Below, one piece after another: positions 49,983-57,972 of a DNA stretch of 64,000 nucleotides (positions are counted from its first letter, which is position 1; each line of letters opens with the position of its first letter). The DNA lies in the NCBI RefSeq assembly GCF_002846365.1, contig NZ_PJMW01000002.1, forward strand, positions 4,216,001 through 4,280,000, in the 5' to 3' direction. The stretch comes from Nocardia fluminea. Lineage in GTDB: Bacteria; Actinomycetota; Actinomycetes; Mycobacteriales; Mycobacteriaceae. Below the pieces are notes generated by a model. The model did not search any database. It was not told the DNA's origin and saw only the letters and a program-made list of their open reading frames with translations. Made by a program: the position numbers and the translations under genes.

Positions 49983-50822
49983 TCAGGCCCGGACAGCGGT
50001 GGTATCGCGCCCGGACCTGGTATCTCGGCCGCTCCGGCTGCGCGGAACGACCAGCGGTGTTCCCGTCTCGGGGTCGGGAATGACGCGGCAGTCGACGTCG
50101 AAAACAGTGCGCACGAGGTCGGCGTCGAGTACGTCGGCGGGCGGTCCGGCGGCGGCCAGTCGGCCATCGTGCAGCACGACGAGGTGGTCGGCGTAGCGGG
50201 CGGCCTGACCGAGGTCGTGCAGCACCATGACGACAGTGCGCCCCGCCTCCGCGTGTAAATCGGTGACGAGGTCGAGCACATCGAGCTGGTGGCGCAGGTC
50301 GAGGAAGGTGGTCGGCTCGTCGAGGAGTAGAAGGTCGGTGTCCTGGGCCAACGCCAAGGCGATCCAGGCGCGTTGGCGTTGGCCACCGGAAAGCTGATCG
50401 ACCGGCAGGTCACGCAGTGGTGCGGTCGCGGTCCGGGCCAAGGCGTCTTCGACGGCCGCTTGATCGCTCGCCGACCACGGACGCAGAAGTTTCTGGTGTG
50501 GATACCTGCCCAGGCGAACCAGCACCTCGACCGTGATCGCCTCCGGTGTCACCGGTTGCTGGGGGAGCAAGCCGAGTCGCAGTGCGAGGGCGCGGGCGGG
50601 GAGCCGATGGATGTCGGCGCCGTCGAGGGTGACCGTGCCACCCGCCGGGCGCAGCAGCCGGGTGAGTCCCCGCAGCAGGGTGGATTTTCCGCAGGCATTG
50701 GGGCCGACGATGGCGGTGACGGCATTGCCGGGCAGCGTCAGATCGAGCCCGTCGATCACGACACGATCGCCGTAGCTCAACGACAGCATGTGCGTGGTGA
50801 GTTCGTTTCGGCTCTCGTTCAT
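49983..50822 (-). CDS. Siderophore ABC transporter ATPase (FecE/FepC-like)
   Basis: The 279-aa ATPase has Walker A GPNACGKST, signature LSGGQRQRAW, Walker B LLLLDEPTTFLD and the switch His in VLHDLGQAARYAD. The GLLPQQ Q-loop is present. The ATG at 50822 overlaps the upstream permease stop (ATGA). It powers uptake through the two permeases. The C-terminus ends in a charged RSRSGRDTRSGRDT repeat. Confidence 0.95.
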   Translation of the reverse strand: MNESRNELTTHMLSLSYGDRVVIDGLDLTLPGNAVTAIVGPNACGKSTLLRGLTRLLRPAGGTVTLDGADIHRLPARALALRLGLLPQQPVTPEAITVEVLVRLGRYPHQKLLRPWSASDQAAVEDALARTATAPLRDLPVDQLSGGQRQRAWIALALAQDTDLLLLDEPTTFLDLRHQLDVLDLVTDLHAEAGRTVVMVLHDLGQAARYADHLVVLHDGRLAAAGPPADVLDADLVRTVFDVDCRVIPDPETGTPLVVPRSRSGRDTRSGRDTTAVRA

Positions 50823-51838
50823 GTGGTTCTCCTGGTAGCCGGGCTGCTGTCGCGGACCAGCAGCCACAGCAGCCACGGCGCGCCGACGGTGGTGGTGACG
50901 ACACCCACCGGCAGGCCGTGGACGGGCAGCAGATGCTGGGCGGTGAAGTCCGCGGCGACCAGCAGGCTTGCCCCGGCGAGCGCGGTGACCGCGAGGGTGA
51001 CCGGCGTGGGCGGCCCGCACAGCAGCCGCACGATCTGCGGCACCGCCAAGGCGACGAACACGATAGGACCCGAGATCGCGACCGCGAGCGCCGCCATCGC
51101 CACCGCGGTGATCAGCAATCGCAGCCGCGCGGAATCCACGCCGATCCCGAGCGCACCCGCCGAGTCGTCGCCGAGATCGAGCACCGCAAGGGTCCGGTAC
51201 TGCGCGTACAGCAGCACCATCACGAGCACGCAGCCGATCGCCGCTCCGCTCACCTCCGGCCAGGTCCGGCCATACAGGGAGCCCGCGGTCCAGCGCATCG
51301 CTGACCCGGCCAGCTCCTTGGGGAACCGGACGATAACTAGGTTCACTGCGGCAGCCAGCCCGGCTTGAATCGCCAGCCCGACCAGTACCAGCCGGGCCGT
51401 CGACAACTGCGACTTCCAGCCGATCGCGCCGAGCGCGAGCGCGGCGAACATCCCACCCGCGAGCGCGGCCAACGGGATCGCCGATTGGCTCGCCCCGGCC
51501 GCGAGCACGATCACGGCGCCGAACGAAGCACCGCCGGTCACGCCGATTACATCGGGCGAGGCGAGCGGATTGCGGAACAGCCGTTGCAGCACTGCGCCCG
51601 CTGCGGCCAGGCCCGCGCCCGCGATGACGCCCGCGACCAACCGCGGCGCACGGAACTCCTGCACCACGAAGACGTCGCCACGATCGCCGAAACCCACAGC
51701 GGCCGCCAGAGCGGTCGCCGCGCTCATCGACACTTCGCCCGTGGTGAGCGCAGCGATGGTCAAGGCGGCCAGCGCGAGCAGACACGTCGCCGCGACGATC
51801 GGAATCATAAAGCGAGACAAGGAAGTTCGGGCGATCAT
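50819..51838 (-). CDS. FecCD-family siderophore permease 2
   Basis: The 339-aa protein has 9-10 membrane segments and family landmarks RAPRLVAGVIAGAGLAAAG, LQRLFRNPLASPDVIGVTGG, GALGIGVDSARLRLL and SGPIVFVALAVPQIVRLL followed by LPVGVVTTTVGAPWLLWLLV. The ATG at 51838 overlaps the other permease stop (ATGA). It forms a heterodimer with that permease. Confidence 0.94.
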   Translation of the reverse strand: MIARTSLSRFMIPIVAATCLLALAALTIAALTTGEVSMSAATALAAAVGFGDRGDVFVVQEFRAPRLVAGVIAGAGLAAAGAVLQRLFRNPLASPDVIGVTGGASFGAVIVLAAGASQSAIPLAALAGGMFAALALGAIGWKSQLSTARLVLVGLAIQAGLAAAVNLVIVRFPKELAGSAMRWTAGSLYGRTWPEVSGAAIGCVLVMVLLYAQYRTLAVLDLGDDSAGALGIGVDSARLRLLITAVAMAALAVAISGPIVFVALAVPQIVRLLCGPPTPVTLAVTALAGASLLVAADFTAQHLLPVHGLPVGVVTTTVGAPWLLWLLVRDSSPATRRTT

Positions 51839-52851
51839 CGGATCTGGCTCCGGCTCGCGAGGACCGCGAGTAGCGGAGCGCCGACGAAGGCAGTCACAAT
51901 GCCGACCTCTACTTCGGTCGGGGGTGCGATGAGCCTGCCGACGACGTCGGCGGCCAGCAGAAGCAGTGGCCCGGCGATGAGACAACCAGGGATGAGCACA
52001 CGATGGTCGCTGCCCAGCACCAATCGGACCAGATGTGGTGCGGCGAGGCCGATGAACGCGATGGGCCCGGCGACCGCGACGGCCGATCCTGCCAGCAGCA
52101 CCACGGCCACCATGCCGGCGGCCCTGATCCGCCCGACCGGCACACCGAGCGCCGCCGCGGCTTCGTCTCCGAGTGCCAGCGTATTCAGTGTGGCGGCGAT
52201 CGCGAGGCCGATCATCGCACCGAGGACGAAAGCGGGAAGGAGCGGAATCAGAATCGAGAGGTCCCGTCCCGCAATCGATCCGACCAGCCAGAAGCGAGCC
52301 TCGTCTAGGGTGCGCTCGCTGAACAGCAGCACCGCGGAGGTCCAGGACGCCAAGACCAGTTGCACAACAGTGCCGCCGAGGACCAGCCGAATCGGGTCGA
52401 CCCCGCCTGCCCGCCTGCCCAGGGTGAGGGTGAACAGCGCGGCAGCGGCGGCACCGGCGAAGGCGAACCACACATACTGGCCGGGCTGAGAAAGACCCAG
52501 CGTGTAGATCGCGGTCACCACAGCGAGCGCGGCTCCGGCGTTGATACCGAGAGTGGTCGGCGCGGCCAGTGAATTGCGGGTGACTCCCTGCACGATCGCG
52601 CCGGCCAACCCGAGTGCCGCTCCCACGGCCATCCCGACGAGGGTCCGCGGCACCCGCATTCCCGTGATCACCGCCGCGTCGCGACCATGACCCCGGCCGA
52701 GCAGCGCATCGATCACCGCGGGCGCCGAGATGTCACGAGAGCCGAGCACCAGGCTCAACCCCGCACACAGCGCCAATGCCGCAACCCCGAATGCGAGCAC
52801 CACGATCGGGTGCCGTACCGGAGAGCGATGCGATGTGTCTATCACTGCCAT
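51835..52851 (-). CDS. FecCD-family siderophore permease 1
   Basis: The 338-aa protein is the first gene of the siderophore operon. Landmarks are RVPRTLVGMAVGAALGLAGA, IVQGVTRNSLAAPTTLGINA, AALGVPVGRIRAAGM and AGPIAFIGLAAPHLVRLVLG, then EVEVGIVTAFVGAPLLAVL. The ATG at 52851 gives a normal N-terminus and lies 12 bases from the iron box, so a longer upstream start is unlikely. Confidence 0.94.
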   Translation of the reverse strand: MAVIDTSHRSPVRHPIVVLAFGVAALALCAGLSLVLGSRDISAPAVIDALLGRGHGRDAAVITGMRVPRTLVGMAVGAALGLAGAIVQGVTRNSLAAPTTLGINAGAALAVVTAIYTLGLSQPGQYVWFAFAGAAAAALFTLTLGRRAGGVDPIRLVLGGTVVQLVLASWTSAVLLFSERTLDEARFWLVGSIAGRDLSILIPLLPAFVLGAMIGLAIAATLNTLALGDEAAAALGVPVGRIRAAGMVAVVLLAGSAVAVAGPIAFIGLAAPHLVRLVLGSDHRVLIPGCLIAGPLLLLAADVVGRLIAPPTEVEVGIVTAFVGAPLLAVLASRSQIR

Positions 52852-52862
52852 GGGCCGAGAGC

Positions 52863-52881
52863 TTAGGTAAGCAGTACCTAA
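52863..52881. promoter_or_regulatory. IdeR/DmdR-type iron box
   Basis: TTAGGTAAGCAGTACCTAA is a 19-bp inverted repeat matching the actinobacterial iron box (TTAGGTTAGGCTAACCTAA consensus). It lies 12 bases before the first permease ATG, so Fe(II)-IdeR should repress the whole nine-gene siderophore operon. Confidence 0.9.
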
Positions 52882-53324
52882 GTTTGTCAACGGGTTCGAC
52901 CTGCGCCCGCGTTGCTCGGGAGTCGCGACGATCGATCGGGCAATCTGCGTCGATGGCGTTTTACATGGTCGACAGGATGGTTCGGTCGACGAGTGAAGCG
53001 CAGGTGGTCGCCCATTTGTTCGGATGCCCGGCAAGTCGCAAAGTCGATGCGTGGTGTGACTCTATAGTGTTTGCGATCCATCGGATGGTTGGCTAAACGT
53101 GACCAGTGTCATCCGCATGCAAGTTCATCCGTGCCGCGAGGGAAGCTTGTGTTCGTATTCAGCTACGTACTAAGTCGGATGGTAGATCTACTGCGACGGA
53201 CCCGAGCGAGGCCAACCGCCCGAGTCGTGGGGTGGGTGCTGGCAAATTCGGGCCGGACATGAATTGACCGCCGACGGCAGCGCCAAGACGGACTGCCCCC
53301 TCCCGGCCGGCGGTGAGCGCAGAC

Positions 53325-53341
53325 TATGTATCTGGGCAGTA
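53325..53341. promoter_or_regulatory. BlaI-type box 16, distal to M23 gene
   Basis: TATGTATCTGGGCAGTA keeps a good right arm (CAGTA) and a weaker left arm. It lies 100 bases before the next box. Confidence 0.5.
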
Positions 53342-53440
53342 GATATTGTTCAATCCAAAAGTGACGCAGATCACTGAAATTTGAAATACCTTGCATGGCA
53401 ACGAGATTCAGTGACTCGCTCTTTGGGTGGACGCATCCAT

Positions 53441-53457
53441 TACTGGATAACATAGTA
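53441..53457. promoter_or_regulatory. BlaI-type box 17, upstream of M23 peptidase
   Basis: TACTGGATAACATAGTA has both arms intact. It lies about 185 bases upstream of the M23 peptidase start, implying a structured leader. Confidence 0.7.
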
Positions 53458-53642
53458 GATATCCGCAGGTGAGTCGCCTATCTACCTGAGTCGATGGGCC
53501 CGGTCTGCGGTGCTGACGTAATAGTTGCGGGACGGTCACGGATCGGTACAGTTCCTATCACGCCGCGCGACGAAAGTCGCTGTCGATAAGTCGGCAACGA
53601 CCTGGTCGAGGCGCCTTTCGCCGATCGACCCGAGGACGAGCC

Positions 53643-54389
53643 TTGTCACATCACCGAAAGACTTCTGGTTCCCTGTCCGTTCAACATCTACTTGCCGACT
53701 CCAGGCGGTCGGGTCGGCATCGCGCCGAAACTGCGCCGGATGGCCGAATCAAGGTGGCCGTCGGTGTCGCGGCGGCTGCCGGAGCCCTACTCAGTACATC
53801 GACGCAAGTTGCGATGGCCGCGCCGTTGGCTCCGGATGTCGCCCATGGCGTCGAACCTGCTGCCGCGCCGTTCGGATTAGCTGGACTGCCCGTGGAAGTC
53901 GTCGGTCCGCTCGCCCAGGCCGAACAGTTCATCGAGGATCTGCAGAGGCAGCCTGTTCCCGCTCCGTCACAAGCGGTGGCGCCACCAGCGGCGTTGCCCT
54001 TGGCTGGTGACATCAGTTCTGTATTCGGTGCGCGATGGGGTCAATTCCATTCCGGTGTAGACATCGCGGATGCGCTGGGAACGCCCATTCGGTCCGCTCT
54101 CGGCGGGACGGTGCTCGAAGCCGGTCCGGCATCTGGATTCGGTCAGTGGATTCGTGTCGGGCAGGACGACGGGACAACCGCCGTGTATGGCCATATCAAT
54201 GACATCTATGTCCAGGAAGGTCAGCGAGTGAATGCCGGCGATGTGATCGCTTCGGTCGGCAATCGCGGCATTTCCACCGGCCCGCACTTGCATCTGGAAA
54301 TCTGGGATCAGGACGGTGTCAAGATCGACCCACTGCCCTGGATGGCCAGCAAAGGCATTGTGATGGAACAGCATTGGGGTGCTGACTGA
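53643..54389 (+). CDS. Secreted M23 peptidoglycan endopeptidase
   Basis: The 248-aa protein starts at TTG (53643). A hydrophobic signal segment (KVAVGVAAAAGALLSTSTQV, about residues 37-56) precedes a Pro/Ala linker and a LytM/M23 domain from about residue 125. Zinc ligands are in FHSGVDIADALG and GPHLHLEIWDQDG, with GHINDIYVQEGQRVNAGDVI between them. It cuts cell-wall peptides. Like the L,D-transpeptidase it lies behind BlaI-type boxes. It converges on sRNA candidate C and shares the hairpin at 54400-54442. Confidence 0.88.
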   Translation: MSHHRKTSGSLSVQHLLADSRRSGRHRAETAPDGRIKVAVGVAAAAGALLSTSTQVAMAAPLAPDVAHGVEPAAAPFGLAGLPVEVVGPLAQAEQFIEDLQRQPVPAPSQAVAPPAALPLAGDISSVFGARWGQFHSGVDIADALGTPIRSALGGTVLEAGPASGFGQWIRVGQDDGTTAVYGHINDIYVQEGQRVNAGDVIASVGNRGISTGPHLHLEIWDQDGVKIDPLPWMASKGIVMEQHWGAD

Positions 54390-54399
54390 CGGGAGTGTC

Positions 54400-54548
54400 C
54401 TGAAGTGGGGCCGGATCGCCACAATCTCTCGCCCCACTTCAGGTGATCGCGGCGAACGCACGAGATGAGGGGATCGTGCCATCTCCGCCGCAGTCGACGC
54501 CCCAGGAGGGAGCGTCTCGCGCCAGCTTATGCTGCTGCCGCAAGTATC
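54400..54548 (-). ncRNA. sRNA candidate C (C-rich loop family)
   Basis: On the minus strand this repeats the conserved block GCGTCGACTGCGGCGGAG and the core stem GCACGA/TCGTGC around the same 10-base loop TCCCCTCATC (54458-54479 on the plus strand). It ends in a perfect 12-bp hairpin CTGAAGTGGGGC/GCCCCACTTCAG with a 19-base loop (54400-54442). The stem differs from copies A and B by a compensated pair (G-C to A-T). The first hairpin of A and B is not conserved. It is transcribed away from the 24-bp box at 54549. Confidence 0.58.
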
Positions 54549-54572
54549 TACTGTCTACGTTAGTAGAAAGTA
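54549..54572. promoter_or_regulatory. BlaI-type box 18 (24 bp), divergent
   Basis: Contains overlapping boxes TACTGTCTACGTTAGTA and TACGTTAGTAGAAAGTA offset by 7 bp. It lies between sRNA candidate C (minus) and the M56 gene (plus, start 54777). Confidence 0.8.
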
Positions 54573-54776
54573 GATGGTGTGATCCGCTGGCGCAAACATT
54601 GCTCGTCATGGAGGCTCGGGGCGGTCGGTGTCGGAGGTGCTAGGCGCGGGGTCGATACAATGAGGGCGCCCGCCCTGATCCGTCGCTGACCTCGGATCTC
54701 GATCCGCAAGGAGTCTCCACGTGCCAGCAGTGCAGTCGTTGCTGACCCTGCCGGTGGCGTCGAAGTGCGGCCGACG

Positions 54777-55724
54777 ATGAGCGTCGCTATCTGCCTGTTT
54801 GTCTACAGCCTGGTCGTCATGGTTCTCGCTCCGCCGACGCTGATCCGGTCGACGCGCCGCGGCGTCGGCCCGCGTCTGAGCTTGATCGCATGGCTCAGTG
54901 TGATCGGGTCGGTCGTGCTGGCATGGGTGGCCGCGATCGGCTTCGCCATCGGAGACGTCGTCCGTGACATGCTCGCTGACCAGCATCTGAACCTGAGTCG
55001 GTGCTTCGATCAGCTCCACGACGCGGCGATCGGCGAGTACGGAACTGCTGTCCAGGTGGGCCTGCTGGTCCTGGTGACGTGCGGCGTTGCCGCGTGTGTC
55101 GTGCTGGTTGGGGGAGTGGGTCGTGCGTTGGTGCGGGCGCGTTCGGTGACCCATGGGCACGCGCGCGCCGCGAGGATCGTCGGGCGACCTCACACTGGTC
55201 ACGATGCGGTTGTCATCGATCATCCAGAGCCCGCCGCATACTCGGTCGCGGGGGATCCACACACGATTGTTCTCACTCAGGGCATCGTCACCGCGCTCGA
55301 CGAGGAGCACCTCGCGGCCGTATTGGCGCACGAGCGTGCTCACCTCGCAGGCAAGCATCACCTTCTCCTCGCTGTTACCCGAGCTTTGGCCGGGGCGTTC
55401 CCGCGGATCGATCTGTTCACTATCGGGGCGGCTCAGGTTGCCCGTCTCGTCGAAATGTCAGCCGACGATGTTGCCGCCGCCTTGCATGGTCGGGAAATCG
55501 TTCGCGAGGCGTTGCTCACCCTCGCCGGCTCGAACGGTGTAAGCATGCTCGGTGCGACCGAAGTCGGACTCGCCGATCGTGTTGCTCGGCTTGAGGCCTC
55601 GGTCCCGGCCGGGCGCTCGATGGTAGGCGTGGTCTCAGCGCTGATCATCGCCACGGTTCTTGCCGGTCCCATGATCGCGACGCTCGTCGCTGTGATCGGG
55701 CTCGGGGTATGCCATCCCGGCTAG
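54777..55724 (+). CDS. M56 (BlaR1-like) membrane metallopeptidase, copy 2
   Basis: The ATG at 54777 (MSVAICLFVYSLVVMVLAP) aligns with the start of the paralogue at 26339 (MSVAVCLLLYGFTVAVLAP). The 315-aa protein has four membrane segments, the zinc site LAAVLAHERAHLAGKHHLLL and the third-ligand region ARLVEMSADDVAAALHG. It lacks a penicillin-binding sensor domain. It is probably one of the proteases that inactivate the three BlaI repressors. The leader (54573-54776) holds no other gene. Confidence 0.88.
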   Translation: MSVAICLFVYSLVVMVLAPPTLIRSTRRGVGPRLSLIAWLSVIGSVVLAWVAAIGFAIGDVVRDMLADQHLNLSRCFDQLHDAAIGEYGTAVQVGLLVLVTCGVAACVVLVGGVGRALVRARSVTHGHARAARIVGRPHTGHDAVVIDHPEPAAYSVAGDPHTIVLTQGIVTALDEEHLAAVLAHERAHLAGKHHLLLAVTRALAGAFPRIDLFTIGAAQVARLVEMSADDVAAALHGREIVREALLTLAGSNGVSMLGATEVGLADRVARLEASVPAGRSMVGVVSALIIATVLAGPMIATLVAVIGLGVCHPG

Positions 55725-55766
55725 CGGGCTCGGCCGTTGGTGCGGGCGGAAGTTGCTCCGATCATC

Positions 55767-55790
55767 TACTGTCTGTGTACCCATGTAGTA
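55767..55790. promoter_or_regulatory. BlaI-type box 19 (24 bp), upstream of DUF2752 gene
   Basis: Arms TACTGTCT and GTAGTA around a GTAC centre, within ATC...GAT flanks. It ends 29 bases before the ATG at 55820. Confidence 0.75.
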
Positions 55791-55819
55791 GATGTGGGTT
55801 GTCAGATCGAGGGGCCATC

Positions 55820-56299
55820 ATGGATGAACCGGACGCACGCGACCGCGTCAGTCGGAGGCCGACACACACAGTGGCGGCGTGGCCTCCGCGTGTAGCGGTC
55901 GAGGCCTCCGACGGGCATCGGTGGTTGACCTGGTCGGCACTCGTCGCGGCGGTGGGCGCGCTGGTCCTGATGCTGTTCGGAATCCCCTCGATCGACTTGC
56001 ACGGCCCACTGCATCGGCTGGGAATCATGGACCCGTTCTGCGGAGGTACCAGGTCGTGGTATTTGCTGCTGCATGGGCAGGTCGGGGATGCGCTGCGGTA
56101 CAACCCCGCTGGACCGTTACTGATGTTGATCACGATGGCAGCGCTGATCCGGGCCGCCATAGGTATGCGCACCGGGCGATGGGTGAACACCACCATCGAT
56201 CGGCGCATCTACCTTCCGGTGCTGCTTGTGGCGACAGTCGCGCTCCAGGTCAATCAACAGATGAACGCGCCCCTGCTCATCGTGCGTTGGGGTGGCTGA
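55820..56299 (+). CDS. DUF2752 membrane protein
   Basis: GAGGGG lies 5 bases upstream of the ATG at 55820. The 159-aa protein has three membrane segments (about residues 34-55, 95-113 and 128-146) and the family signature GIMDPFCGGTRSWYLLLHGQ then VGDALRYNPAGPLLML, matching the DUF2752 pattern (CP/FCG.TR....L..G....A...NP). Function is unknown. A truncated duplicate of its 3' end lies beyond the IS110 element at 61371. Confidence 0.85.
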   Translation: MDEPDARDRVSRRPTHTVAAWPPRVAVEASDGHRWLTWSALVAAVGALVLMLFGIPSIDLHGPLHRLGIMDPFCGGTRSWYLLLHGQVGDALRYNPAGPLLMLITMAALIRAAIGMRTGRWVNTTIDRRIYLPVLLVATVALQVNQQMNAPLLIVRWGG

Positions 56300-56455
56300 G
56301 GGCGGTTGACCGGCCTCCTGCTGACGAGAAGTGAGGGCCGCGCCTCCCTCGGGGTAGTGCGCAAGACTCAGCCGTTGCAAAGGGCAATCCGATGGTCCCG
56401 TCTGTCGAGCGGTGGGCAGGGCCTTATCCCTGTGGCCGTTGCGCTCTGATCGGCC

Positions 56456-56487
56456 TTGACTCTGTACTTGGGTACAGGGTTGAGAAT
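56456..56487 (+). promoter_or_regulatory. MerR-type promoter with 19-bp spacer
   Basis: TTGACT (-35, 56456) and TGAGAAT (-10 region, 56481-56487) are separated by 19 bases containing the inverted repeat CTGTAC-TTGG-GTACAG (56462-56477). A long spacer with a centred dyad is the hallmark of MerR-activated promoters. Confidence 0.8.
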
Positions 56488-56493
56488 GGTGGT

Positions 56494-56901
56494 ATGCGTA
56501 GCAGCGAGCTGGCCACCTGCGCCGGAGTGAACGTACAGACGCTTCGGTACTACGAACGCCGGGGTCTGTTGGCGTCGCCGCCGCGTTCGTCATCGGGGTA
56601 TCGGGCGTATCCGACCGCGGCTGTGGCGGTGGTCAGGTTCGTCAAACGCGCCCAGGATCATGGGTTCACGCTGGAGGAGATCCGTGAACTTCTCGATCTT
56701 GCCGAGGGCGGACCAGATGATTGCGAGGTGGTCCGGGCGTTGGCCGAAGCCAGGATGGTTCAGCTCGCCGAGCGGATCGCCGATCTGCAGCGGATGCAGC
56801 AGTCGCTCGCGGAGCTGGTTGCCACCTGCGAACGCCCGCAGAGCGACCGGAGCTGTCCTCTTCTACACACCCTCCACAACGACGAGGAAGGCGAACGATG
56901 A
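56494..56901 (+). CDS. merR: MerR-family mercury-responsive regulator
   Basis: The 135-aa protein has the MerR winged helix (SELATCAGVNVQTLRYYERR then GLLASPPRSSSGYRAY) and a dimerisation coiled coil ending in a metal-binding region with Cys in DDCEVVRA, ATCERPQ and RSCPLLHTL. These positions correspond to the three Hg(II)-binding cysteines of MerR. It sits right behind a MerR-type promoter and overlaps the MerB-like gene by 4 bases (ATGA), so it activates its own two-gene operon. Confidence 0.9.
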   Translation: MRSSELATCAGVNVQTLRYYERRGLLASPPRSSSGYRAYPTAAVAVVRFVKRAQDHGFTLEEIRELLDLAEGGPDDCEVVRALAEARMVQLAERIADLQRMQQSLAELVATCERPQSDRSCPLLHTLHNDEEGER

Positions 56902-57905
56902 AGTTGGAGATTCTGCAGGTCCCCGACTGTCCCAACGTATCGGTGTTGGAGGAGCGGATCCGAGAGGCTATCGGTAGCGAGCTGGTTGAGGTGGACATCG
57001 TGCACCGCGTGCTCGATACCGCCTCCGACGCTGCCGCTGCGGGTATGACCGGCTCGCCGACCCTGCTCGTCGACGGCAAGGATCCTTTCGCCGTACCGGG
57101 TCAGGCCCCGAGCGTGTCGTGCCGACTGTATCGGTCCGAGATCGGCGCGGTGAGCGGTGCGCCGTCGGTGGTTGCGCTGCGCGGGGCACTGCACTCGGCG
57201 GACTCCTCCACTACATCGGGCAGCACACCAGGTGTCGCTGTGGACTGCTGTGCTCCGGCATCGGGCGAGTCGTCGGCCGCTGCGGTGCTGGGTGCGTGGC
57301 GCGCGGCAGCCCAGCCCACCGACCCCAGCGAACGGGCGGTTCATCACGCGATCCTGCTTGGTTTCGCCAGCAGCGGCCAGGCACCCGCGGCAGCGGATCT
57401 GGCCGCGGTCGCGGCAAAGCACGATGCGTCGGTCGCGCAGGTCCTCGAACGTCTGCACACAGCAGATGTGATCCGCCTCAGCAGGTCCGGCAACGTCGAG
57501 TCGGCATATCCATTCTCTGCCGCACCGACACCGCACCGAGTCCGGATCGCCACTGGGGCACAGGTTTACGCGATGTGCGCCATCGATGCCTTGGGCATCG
57601 CCGCCATGCTCGACACCGATGTCGCTATCGAATCGGTCGACCCCTCGACGGGCGAACCGATCACGGTGACCATCCGCGACGCGATCGTGGCGGCGCAACC
57701 ACCGACCACGGTGGTGTTCGTCGGCGCGCAGGCAACGCCGGGCCCGTCCGCGGACACCTGCTGCAGCTACCTGAACTTCTTCGGCGATCGGCCGACCGCG
57801 CAAAACTGGGCAGACGCTCACCCCCAGGTCGGTGGGATCATCCTGGACCTCGCCGACGCCCAACTTCTGGGCACGCGCATCTTCGGGAACCAGCTGCGCG
57901 CCTGA
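56898..57905 (+). CDS. merB: MerB-like organomercurial lyase with thioredoxin-like N-terminus
   Basis: The 335-aa protein has an N-terminal thioredoxin-like domain (ILQVPDCPNVSVLEERIREA, residues 4-23, then GMTGSPTLLVDGKDPF). After a linker and a helical segment (ERAVHHAILLGFASSG) it has the alkylmercury lyase domain. MerB catalytic residues are visible: Cys and Asp in YAMCAIDALG (C96/D99 equivalents) and the second Cys in ADTCCSYLNFFGD (C159 equivalent). It cleaves carbon-mercury bonds to give Hg(II). No merA reductase is in the window. The thioredoxin-like part may deliver or receive the mercury. Confidence 0.88.
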   Translation: MKLEILQVPDCPNVSVLEERIREAIGSELVEVDIVHRVLDTASDAAAAGMTGSPTLLVDGKDPFAVPGQAPSVSCRLYRSEIGAVSGAPSVVALRGALHSADSSTTSGSTPGVAVDCCAPASGESSAAAVLGAWRAAAQPTDPSERAVHHAILLGFASSGQAPAAADLAAVAAKHDASVAQVLERLHTADVIRLSRSGNVESAYPFSAAPTPHRVRIATGAQVYAMCAIDALGIAAMLDTDVAIESVDPSTGEPITVTIRDAIVAAQPPTTVVFVGAQATPGPSADTCCSYLNFFGDRPTAQNWADAHPQVGGIILDLADAQLLGTRIFGNQLRA

Positions 57906-57972
57906 TTGCGCTGCGCGATCTGGAACAGCCTCGCTGGGGCCAACAGGTTGGCTCGTTGGTGAGTGTGAGTGG

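Larger units (their letters stand above)
52882..53642. other. Long intergenic region with regulatory boxes
   Basis: About 760 bases without a convincing gene. It contains a weak TAC-N11-GTA match at 53168-53184 and clearer BlaI-type boxes at 53325 and 53441. Short frames (for example 53071-53262) lack ribosome binding sites. A CCGCAG/CTGCGG pair flanks part of the M23 leader near 53463-53510. Confidence 0.5.

Noticed and set aside
53168..53184. Additional BlaI-type box TACTAAGTCGGATGGTA
   Set aside because: It fits TAC-N11-GTA but the inner bases of the arms do not match; not counted among the 20.
53071..53262. 63-codon frame in the long intergenic region
   Set aside because: No ribosome binding site and no recognisable protein features.
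53460..53642. Possible c-di-AMP (ydaO-type) riboswitch in front of the M23 peptidase
   Set aside because: Such riboswitches often precede actinobacterial wall hydrolases and a CCGCAG/CTGCGG pair is present, but I could not place the conserved ydaO core sequences.
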